This document shows, one piece after another, positions 6,913 through 11,684 of a stretch of DNA of 11,684 nt. The notes beneath the pieces are model-generated. The model saw nothing but the letters and a program-made list of their open reading frames with translations, made no database searches and was not told the origin of the DNA. The translations under genes and the position numbers were made by a program. Every line of letters starts with the position of its first letter. Position 1 is the first letter of the stretch. Origin of the DNA: VBDM01 sp049663805 (lineage in GTDB: Bacteria > Pseudomonadota > Gammaproteobacteria > Burkholderiales > SG8-39); NCBI GenBank assembly GCA_049663805.1, contig JBATEB010000335.1, positions 1-11,684 on the forward strand, written 5' to 3'.

Positions 6913-6925
6913 CTGGAGTCTCCAG
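6913..6925 (-). other. Inverted repeat at the 5' end of the predicted moaA transcript
   Basis: CTGGAG and CTCCAG form a 13-bp dyad with a single central base. In RNA it could fold as a 5-bp stem with a 3-nt loop that holds the only GGAG of the leader. It starts 2 nt after the start site predicted from the sigma-54 promoter (about 6927). It may affect moaA translation or mRNA stability, or be a protein site near +1; this is an inference. Confidence 0.35.
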
Positions 6926-6937
6926 GCGTCACACAAG

Positions 6938-6953
6938 TGCAAAATTGGTGCCA
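6938..6953 (-). promoter_or_regulatory. Sigma-54 promoter of moaA (consensus -24/-12)
   Basis: Read on the minus strand the site is TGGCACCAATTTTGCA. This matches TGGCAC-N5-TTGCA at every fixed position, with GG at 6952-6951 and GC at 6940-6939. The predicted start is near 6927, giving a leader of about 26 nt before the moaA ATG. The adjacent operon encodes an NtrC-type activator with intact GAFTGA. A chance match of this quality 37 bp upstream of a start codon is unlikely. Confidence 0.85.
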
Positions 6954-7054
6954 GTCGCCGTGGATTGTCGGCCCCCCGCGCAGTTTCTTTTCGGAACAAT
7001 CCGCTCAAGGGCGGTCGACCGCGCGCGCAATCCCCACGGCACAGGTCGCCCATT

Positions 7055-7105
7055 ACGTTCCGGTAACGTCCGGCCGTGCGGCCTGTTACCGCTTCGTAAC
7101 GTCCG
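7055..7105. promoter_or_regulatory. Dyad array: proposed upstream activator sites for the NtrC-type regulator
   Basis: Dyad 1 is ACGTT-N5-AACGT (7055-7069). Dyad 2 is GTTAC-N6-GTAAC (7085-7100). GTAACGTCCG occurs in both, at 7063-7072 and 7096-7105, exactly 33 bp apart, about three helical turns. CGGTAAC (7061-7067) and GTTACCG (7085-7091) also pair across the two. Relative to predicted starts the array lies at about -126 to -77 for the enzyme operon and about -129 to -179 for moaA. Both are normal distances for sigma-54 enhancers. Assignment to this particular regulator is inferred from proximity. Confidence 0.65.
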
Positions 7106-7120
7106 ATACGGATCTCCCGA

Positions 7121-7140
7121 TGGAAAAAACATTGAAAACA
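7121..7140. promoter_or_regulatory. A-rich stretch, possible DNA bend or IHF site
   Basis: TGGAAAAAACATTGAAAACA is the most A/T-rich stretch of an otherwise GC-rich region. It lies between the proposed activator sites and the -24 element of the enzyme promoter, where IHF-type bending is usual at sigma-54 promoters. Its match to the IHF consensus is imperfect. Confidence 0.3.
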
Positions 7141-7154
7141 AGCCGGTCGGCGCC

Positions 7155-7169
7155 TGGCCCGCAAATTGC
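7155..7169 (+). promoter_or_regulatory. Sigma-54 promoter of the molybdoenzyme operon
   Basis: TGGCCCGCAAATTGC has GG (7156-7157) and GC (7168-7169) separated by exactly 10 bp. The -12 half is TTGC and the -24 half is TGGC followed by CCG (consensus ACG). The predicted start is near 7181, leaving a leader of about 46 nt before the ATG at 7227. Confidence 0.8.
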
Positions 7170-7226
7170 GAACACGGGGCTCATCCGCGCGGCCACGCCG
7201 GGAGCCAATCGTGAGGAGACGATCTC

Positions 7227-7937
7227 ATGCATGACGAACTGAGGATGTCGTCCATTGAAACGAAGGGGATCGCGGGCAAGAAGCGCTACGCGATGGTCAT
7301 CGATACGCGCCGCTGTATCGGCTGCATGGCCTGCCAGGTCGCGTGCAAGGCGGAGTACGACACGCCGCTCGGGGTCAACCGCACCTGGGTGCCCTACAAG
7401 GTGGTCGGCACCTACCCGGTCGTCAAGAAGCAGTTCCTGCCGCGCCTGTGCAACCACTGCGACGATCCGCCCTGCGTGCGCAACTGCCCGGTCGACGCGA
7501 CCTACAAGGTGGAGGACGGCGGCTTCGTGCTGCAGCGCTACGAGCGCTGCATCGGCTGCCGCACCTGCATGGCCTCGTGCCCCTACAACGCGCGCTTCAT
7601 GCTTCCGGCCAGCCGGACCTATACCAAGATCACCAACGTGGTGGACAAGTGCACCTTCTGCTTCCACCGCGTGACGCAGGGTCTCGCGCCCGCGTGCGTG
7701 CAGACCTGTATCGGCCGGGCGCGGGTGTTCGGCGACATCAACGATCCCGCGAGCGAGGTGTCGTACCTGGTGGCGAACAACCCGACCCAGGTGCTGCGCC
7801 CCGAGGAGGGGACCAAGCCGCAGGTCTATTACATCGCCGCCGACCGCAACAACACCGAGTTCGGGCGCGACACCTACCGCCGTCCCGAGGTGCTGGAAGA
7901 GGACCGCCGGGCGTTCGAGCGGAACATCAGGACCTAA
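7227..7937 (+). CDS. Four-cluster ferredoxin-type electron transfer subunit of the molybdoenzyme (TtrB/PsrB/ArxB-like)
   Basis: This 236-residue subunit should carry electrons between the catalytic subunit and the membrane subunit through four [4Fe-4S] clusters. All 16 ligands are present: C30, C33, C36, C40 (CIGCMACQVAC); C75, C78, C83, C87; C108, C111, C114, C118 (CIGCRTCMASC); and C142, C145, C157, C161. The sequence RLCNHCDDPPCVRNCP and the overall length fit the TtrB/PsrB/PhsB/DmsB group. There is no signal peptide. Such subunits are normally exported folded, bound to the Tat-signal-bearing catalytic partner, and sit on the periplasmic side. GAGGAG 8 nt before the ATG at 7227 supports the start. 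It is the first gene of the operon behind a sigma-54 promoter. Its stop overlaps the NrfD ribosome site, and the next ATG is 14 nt away. The family is clear; the substrate is not. Confidence 0.92.
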   Translation: MHDELRMSSIETKGIAGKKRYAMVIDTRRCIGCMACQVACKAEYDTPLGVNRTWVPYKVVGTYPVVKKQFLPRLCNHCDDPPCVRNCPVDATYKVEDGGFVLQRYERCIGCRTCMASCPYNARFMLPASRTYTKITNVVDKCTFCFHRVTQGLAPACVQTCIGRARVFGDINDPASEVSYLVANNPTQVLRPEEGTKPQVYYIAADRNNTEFGRDTYRRPEVLEEDRRAFERNIRT

Positions 7938-7951
7938 AGGAGACCGAAGCC

Positions 7952-8809
7952 ATGGGCGACTACGTTGTGTTCCACGATGTGTCTTGGCACGCCAGTTACG
8001 CCGTGTACTTCTTCGTGATCGGCATCTCCGCCGGGCTGTTCTTCTTTTCCTTCCTCTCCTGGCACAAGGAAGTGTTCCGGCCGCTGCGCGTTCCGGCCGC
8101 CTGGGGTTCGTTTGCGCTACTCGTGGTCGGCGGCCTCCTGCTGATCGGCGATCTGTCGCAGCCGATGCGCTTCCTCTACATCCTGAATCCGGCGTACCTG
8201 CAGTGGACCTCGCCGCTCGCCTGGGGCGGACTCAACCTCGTCAGTTTCGGCGCGGTCTCGGCGATCTACCTGTACCTGCTGCACAAGGGAGGCGAGAGGT
8301 TCGGCCCCACCCTGGCGGCGCTGGGAGCCCTGCTCGCGCTCGGGCTTCCGATCTATACCGGCTTCGACCTGTCGGTGCACCAGTCCCGCCCGATCTGGAA
8401 CACGCCGCTGATGTCGCCGCTGTTCGTCGCGATGGCGATCGTCTCGGGCGCGGCGGTGGCCTCGTTTCTCGCCAGGGGAAACGAAGCGATGCTGCGCATG
8501 CTGCGCCAGTACATGCTCTGGTCCGCGGGCGCGGTCGCCGTGATGCTGGTGTCGCTGCTCGGCACCACGGCCTACGGCGGCTCGGCGCAGGAGCTGACCT
8601 ACGTGCTGATGACCACCGGTCTCATGGGAGTCGTGTTCGTCTGGGTAGGGATGATCGCGGGAACGGCGGCTCCGATCCTGATCCTGCTCGCACCGCACGG
8701 GCGCCGGCAGACCGGCCTCATGCTATCGGCGGTGCTCATCCTCGCCGGCGGCATGGCCTTGCGTTACGCGCTGCTGATGGGCCCGCAGGTCGCCCAGACG
8801 CTTTACTGA
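7952..8809 (+). CDS. NrfD/PsrC-type integral membrane quinone-interacting subunit
   Basis: This 285-residue membrane protein has about eight hydrophobic segments: 15-36, 50-67, 86-110, 119-138, 153-173, 189-207, 220-247 and 254-276. NrfD-family subunits anchor complex iron-sulfur molybdoenzymes in the inner membrane and exchange electrons with the quinone pool without heme. Recognisable features are the acidic/polar pair in LLLIGDLSQPMRF after the second helix, the WTSPLAWGG stretch before the third, and GFDLSVHQSRPIWNTPLMSP before the fifth. It is slightly shorter than typical PsrC/NrfD proteins (about 310-330). AAAGGAG, 9 nt before the ATG at 7952, fixes the start. The catalytic gene follows after 56 bp that contain a short tandem repeat. 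The direction of electron flow, to or from quinone, cannot be read from the sequence. Confidence 0.88.
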   Translation: MGDYVVFHDVSWHASYAVYFFVIGISAGLFFFSFLSWHKEVFRPLRVPAAWGSFALLVVGGLLLIGDLSQPMRFLYILNPAYLQWTSPLAWGGLNLVSFGAVSAIYLYLLHKGGERFGPTLAALGALLALGLPIYTGFDLSVHQSRPIWNTPLMSPLFVAMAIVSGAAVASFLARGNEAMLRMLRQYMLWSAGAVAVMLVSLLGTTAYGGSAQELTYVLMTTGLMGVVFVWVGMIAGTAAPILILLAPHGRRQTGLMLSAVLILAGGMALRYALLMGPQVAQTLY

Positions 8810-8842
8810 CCGTTTTCCGATTTTACCGACCGTATTCCGATT
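8808..8842 (+). repeat. Short tandem repeat across the NrfD stop codon
   Basis: GACCGTTTTCCGATT (8808-8822) is repeated as GACCGTATTCCGATT (8828-8842), 14 of 15 bases identical and offset by 20 bp. The first copy includes the last two bases of the NrfD stop codon. It fills much of the only sizeable gap inside the structural operon. It may be a recent small duplication or a protein or RNA-processing site. Confidence 0.7.
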
Positions 8843-8865
8843 CGCCCAGTGATGGAGACAGGATC

Positions 8866-11502
8866 ATGGAGACACTGAAGATGGACCGCCGCAGCTTCAT
8901 CAAGCTGAGCGCCGGCACCGGCGCGGCCGTCGCCGCGGCGCCGAAGCTGCTGCAGGCGATGGAAACGTCGCTCGGCGGCAAGGACGTCAGCCCCGACACG
9001 ATGGCCGAGCGCAAGGCGATTCCGATCACCTGCCACGTCTGCAACATCCAGGACGGGGCGATCGCCTTCGTCGAGAACGGCCGCGTGGTCAAGCTCGAGG
9101 GCAACCCGGAGCACGTCTCGACGCGCGGGCGGCTGTGTGCCAAGGGCAACGCCGGCATGTGGACCAGCTACGACCCCGACCGGATTCTTTATCCGCTCAA
9201 GCGCGTCGGCGCGCGCGGCGAGGGCAAGTGGAAGCGCATCGGCTGGGACGAGGCGCTCGCCGAGGTAGCGCAGAAGCTGGACGCGGCGCTGAAGGAAGAT
9301 CCCAACACCATCATGGTGAAGAAGGGGCGCGACCGCTCCGGCGGCGCCTGGGGGCGCTTCATGAACACGCTCGGTTCGGCCACGGTGCTGAACCACACCT
9401 CGGTGTGCGAGTCCTCGAAGAAGGTCGGCATGGAGCCCACCTGGGGGCCGGACATCGAAACGCCCGACTTCGCCAACACCAAGTACGTCCTCAACTTCGG
9501 CTCCAACATCCTCGAGGCGGCGTACTTCCACAATCCCCTCTCGCAGCGCATCGCCGAGGGGCGCGTCGACAACCGCATGAAGATCGTCACCTTCGACGTG
9601 CGGCTGTCGAACACCGCCGGCTTCTCCGACGAGTGGATTCCGGTGTTTCCGGCCACCGACGGCGCGGTGGCCCTGGCGATGGGCCACGTCATCCTGCGCG
9701 ACGACCTGCAGGACTCGGAGTTCATCGAGACCTGGACCAACGTCGGCGTGAAGGAGTTGAAGGAGCATTACAGGCAGTACACGCCCGAGTGGGCGTCGAA
9801 GCTTTCCGGCGTCCCGGTCGAGACGATCGAGCGCATTGCGCGCGAGTTCGCGCTCACCAAGCCGGCGACGCTGTTTACCTACCGCGGGCCGGCCAAGCAC
9901 CTGTACGGCTCCTACAACGAGAAGGCCTGCATGATGCTGCCGATCATGACCGGCAACGTCGAGACGCGCGGCGGCTACTGCCTGCCGCGCGGCATGGGCT
10001 GGCCGCAGCCCGGTCCCGAACCGCATGGGCCGAAGAAACCCTCGTATCTCTCGACGCCGCCCGACTATCCGCTCGCTTCGCACAAGGTGAGCCACCTGGT
10101 GCCGTTCTGGATCGCGGAGGGCAAGCAGAAGATCAAGGTGTACTTCACCTACCAGGACAACCCGGTGTACACCAACCCGGGCGCGCAGGCGGTCTGGGGC
10201 AAGCTGATGAAGGACGAGAAGCTCATTCCGTACTTCGTGTCGATGAGCTCGCACATGGGCGAGGAAACCGCGCTCGCCGACATCATCCTGCCCGACTGCC
10301 CGTACCTCGAGCGCTGGGAGCCGGAGTCGATGCCGAATTCGCTGTGGCCGTGGCTGGGCGTGCGCCAGCCGGTGCACGCCTCCCTCGGCGAGTCGCGCGA
10401 GAACCGCATCATCCTGCGCGATCTCATCCTGAAGCTCGACCCGGACGGCAAGCGCGGCATGAAGCAGTACTGGAACTTCAAGGACGGCGAAGATTACATG
10501 AAGCAGCACTTCAACAACATTCCGGGCCTGAAGGAGGCGGGCGGCCTCGAGTTCCTGAAGAAGCACGGCGTCTGGCCGATCTACGGCAAGCTCGATCCCA
10601 AGTCAGGCAAGGTCGTCGACAAGACCGGACGCGAGATCCGGGCCGAGTACGGGCTCCACAGGAAGGAGCTCTCCGCCGCGGACATGAGCGGAGCCGCCGT
10701 CGGCAAGAACGGCCTGATCACCAAGGGCGGCAAGGCGATCGGCATCCGGCGCAACAACCGGAATTACGTCGGCTTTCCCACCGGCAACCGCGTGATCAAC
10801 GTCCGGGTGAACGAGTGGGCCGAGTACGGCTTCAATCCCATGCCGACGTTCAAGCAGATCCCCTGGCACAAGGACATGAAGGACGACGAACTGATCCTCT
10901 CGACCTTCAAGCTCAACGTGCACAAGCAGTCGCGGACCGCCGCGGTCAAGTGGCTCGCCGAGATCGCGCACAGCAACCCGGCGTGGATGAACCCGCAGAC
11001 GGCGAGGAAACTCGGCCTCAAGACGGGCGACCTGGTGCGCATCGAGACCAGGGTCGGGCATCTCGTCACCAAGGTCTACGTGACCGAGGGCATTCACCCG
11101 AAGGTGGTCTCCATCGCGACCGCGTTCGGCCACTGGGAGTACGGGCGCCTGGCGACCCTCAAGCTCAAGGACAAGCCCGCCTGGGGCGGCCAGGAGGATC
11201 CGGACCTGAAGAACGTCTGGTGGGAAGACCGGGGCGTGCATCCGAACGCCGCCATCCCGGTGGTCGCCGATCCGATCGGCGGCTCGCAGGGCTGGTTCGA
11301 CACCGTGGCGAAGGTCACCCGGGCCGGCCCGAACGACAAGTACGGCGACGTGCAGGGCAGCTGGGAGAAGCACGTCGAGGCGTACAAGGAGACGATGCGC
11401 TACGCCTACACCGGCGACTTGCACCGCAAGATGCATCCGGAGATGGCCTCCTGGGCCGGTCCGGCGAGCGTCAAGCGCAAGGCCGGCGGCGGCGGGCACT
11501 GA
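8866..11502 (+). CDS. Tat-exported molybdopterin (bis-PGD) oxidoreductase catalytic subunit, Psr/Ttr/Arr/Arx-related; Asp in FS0 motif
   Basis: This 878-residue periplasmic subunit starts with a Tat signal (MDRRSFIKLSAG, then a hydrophobic stretch to about 25). The ATG at 8866 has GGAG 8 nt upstream. The N-terminal Fe-S motif is C56-x2-C59-x3-D63-x27-C91 (ITCHVCNIQDGAI, then RGRLCAKG); superfamily members with an FS0 [4Fe-4S] cluster normally have Cys at D63. C181 in NHTSVCESSKK is the probable Mo/W ligand. The C-terminal dinucleotide-binding domain is clear (FKLNVHKQSRT, then HSNPAWMNPQTARKLGLKTGD). A Lys/Gly-rich stretch at about 575-630 looks inserted relative to the usual architecture. 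Partners are a four-cluster subunit and NrfD, not a Rieske protein, which excludes AioA-type arsenite oxidase. The residues near 154-165 (GRDRSGGAWGRF) do not match my recollection of the ArrA (RGRY) or ArxA (GRGWG) signatures. The substrate is open: an arsenic, antimony or sulfur oxyanion is plausible. Confidence 0.88.
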   Translation: METLKMDRRSFIKLSAGTGAAVAAAPKLLQAMETSLGGKDVSPDTMAERKAIPITCHVCNIQDGAIAFVENGRVVKLEGNPEHVSTRGRLCAKGNAGMWTSYDPDRILYPLKRVGARGEGKWKRIGWDEALAEVAQKLDAALKEDPNTIMVKKGRDRSGGAWGRFMNTLGSATVLNHTSVCESSKKVGMEPTWGPDIETPDFANTKYVLNFGSNILEAAYFHNPLSQRIAEGRVDNRMKIVTFDVRLSNTAGFSDEWIPVFPATDGAVALAMGHVILRDDLQDSEFIETWTNVGVKELKEHYRQYTPEWASKLSGVPVETIERIAREFALTKPATLFTYRGPAKHLYGSYNEKACMMLPIMTGNVETRGGYCLPRGMGWPQPGPEPHGPKKPSYLSTPPDYPLASHKVSHLVPFWIAEGKQKIKVYFTYQDNPVYTNPGAQAVWGKLMKDEKLIPYFVSMSSHMGEETALADIILPDCPYLERWEPESMPNSLWPWLGVRQPVHASLGESRENRIILRDLILKLDPDGKRGMKQYWNFKDGEDYMKQHFNNIPGLKEAGGLEFLKKHGVWPIYGKLDPKSGKVVDKTGREIRAEYGLHRKELSAADMSGAAVGKNGLITKGGKAIGIRRNNRNYVGFPTGNRVINVRVNEWAEYGFNPMPTFKQIPWHKDMKDDELILSTFKLNVHKQSRTAAVKWLAEIAHSNPAWMNPQTARKLGLKTGDLVRIETRVGHLVTKVYVTEGIHPKVVSIATAFGHWEYGRLATLKLKDKPAWGGQEDPDLKNVWWEDRGVHPNAAIPVVADPIGGSQGWFDTVAKVTRAGPNDKYGDVQGSWEKHVEAYKETMRYAYTGDLHRKMHPEMASWAGPASVKRKAGGGGH

Positions 11503-11509
11503 GACGGCC

Positions 11510-11684
11510 ATGCGAAACGCACTCGCACTCGAGCCGGCGCCGAGGAGCACGGCCTCCGGGGTCGAACCGGACCCCGCGGACCTGGAGGAAGAACTCGCCG
11601 CGCGGGCGCGGATGTATCGGCTGCTCGCCGGCGCGTTCGTCGAGGAGCCGCACGCGGGCTTTCTCGCCGCGCTCCGGGCGCCGG
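11510..11684 (+). CDS. TorD/DmsD-family molybdoenzyme chaperone, N-terminal fragment
   Basis: Only about the first 58 codons are present; the gene runs off the right edge. The ATG lies 7 bp after the stop of the catalytic gene, so translation is probably coupled; no strong ribosome site is visible. After about 25 disordered residues rich in Ala, Pro and Glu, the sequence becomes helical: LEEELAARARMYRLLAGAFV followed by EEPHAGFLAALRAP. This resembles helix 1 of TorD/NarJ-type chaperones, where a conserved R-x-x-x-Y-x-x-L-A-x-x-F pattern precedes a P. These proteins bind the Tat signal of their molybdoenzyme and hold it back until cofactor insertion. The position directly after a Tat-dependent catalytic subunit agrees (compare arxD, torD, ttr/psr neighbours). 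The family call rests on a short segment plus context. Confidence 0.75.
   Translation, partial: MRNALALEPAPRSTASGVEPDPADLEEELAARARMYRLLAGAFVEEPHAGFLAALRAP

Larger units (their letters stand above)
6902..7226. promoter_or_regulatory. Divergent control region between moaA and the molybdoenzyme operon
   Basis: These 325 bp hold no gene I can support. From left to right they contain a dyad in the moaA leader (6913-6925), a minus-strand sigma-54 promoter (6938-6953), a loose inverted repeat GGATTGT/ACAATCC (6962-6968 and 6996-7002), and a 12-bp palindrome GCGGTCGACCGC (7011-7022). Then come the dyad array proposed as activator sites (7055-7105), an A-rich stretch (7121-7140), a plus-strand sigma-54 promoter (7155-7169), and the GAGGAG ribosome site (7213-7218) of the ferredoxin-subunit gene. 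Confidence 0.75.

Noticed and set aside
7011..7022. Perfect 12-bp palindrome GCGGTCGACCGC as a regulator site
   Set aside because: GC-rich palindromes of this length are expected by chance in such DNA. It is not repeated and lies away from the dyad array.
7343..7951. Upstream in-frame extension of the NrfD gene
   Set aside because: The open frame continues through the ferredoxin gene in another frame, but the membrane protein begins at 7952 with its own AAAGGAG; the upstream translation is Arg/Ala-rich shadow.
7984..8865. Upstream in-frame extension of the catalytic gene
   Set aside because: The Tat signal and ribosome site place the start at 8866; the upstream part is an out-of-frame reading of the NrfD gene.
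8803..10566. 587-codon open frame antisense to the catalytic gene (and a similar one at 10603-11550)
   Set aside because: These are shadows of GC-rich codon use. The proteins are Arg/Val/His-rich with no recognisable domain, while the plus frame encodes an unmistakable molybdoenzyme.
8866..11502. AioA-type arsenite oxidase
   Set aside because: AioA pairs with a Rieske subunit and binds a 3Fe-4S cluster through a different motif spacing. Here the partners are a four-cluster ferredoxin subunit and NrfD.
1..11684. CRISPR array, tRNA/rRNA genes, insertion sequence or transposase
   Set aside because: I found no regularly spaced repeats, no cloverleaf or ribosomal sequence, and no transposase or integrase motif. 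The only element with repeat character is the palindrome at 5769-5867.

Overview
The window looks like GC-rich proteobacterial DNA, most likely beta- or gammaproteobacterial. The evidence is the codon use, NtrC/sigma-54 regulation, Tat export, and an ATTCCC-N8-GGGAAT type palindromic repeat of the kind common in those genomes. The assignment is inferred and no marker gene is present. The content is an accessory respiratory module: a periplasmic molybdenum/tungsten bis-PGD oxidoreductase, its signalling genes, and one molybdenum cofactor synthesis gene.

Layout. Positions 1-111 (minus) hold the start of a universal stress protein, preceded by a 43-residue single-helix membrane protein (148-279, minus). 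Divergent from these is a soluble PAS histidine kinase with an overlapping single-domain receiver (453-2028, plus). Facing it tail to tail is a tightly overlapping minus-strand operon: periplasmic PhnD-like binding protein, membrane histidine kinase and NtrC-type sigma-54 activator (5746 down to 2057). Its architecture matches AioXSR/ArxXSR, the systems that control arsenite oxidases. A nested palindromic repeat (5769-5867) separates it from moaA (6901 down to 5912, minus). A 325-bp divergent control region (6902-7226) follows. Then come the structural genes on the plus strand: four-cluster ferredoxin subunit (7227-7937), NrfD-type membrane subunit (7952-8809), Tat-exported catalytic subunit (8866-11502), and the start of a TorD-family chaperone (11510 to the window end).

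How it fits together. The divergent region holds a sigma-54 promoter reading toward each side. The one for moaA matches the consensus at every fixed position (TGGCAC-N5-TTGCA). The one for the enzyme operon keeps GG-N10-GC. Two related dyads lie between them, about three helical turns apart, where an NtrC-type activator would bind. The simplest model is that the binding protein detects a ligand outside the cytoplasm, the kinase phosphorylates the activator, and sigma-54 polymerase then transcribes both the molybdoenzyme operon and moaA. All pieces of that loop are inside the window.

The enzyme belongs broadly to the Psr/Phs/Ttr/Arr/Arx branch of the DMSO reductase superfamily, but I cannot assign its substrate. 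Its N-terminal Fe-S motif is C-x2-C-x3-D-x27-C, with aspartate in place of the usual third cysteine. That change and the two-sided sigma-54 control region are the most notable features here.
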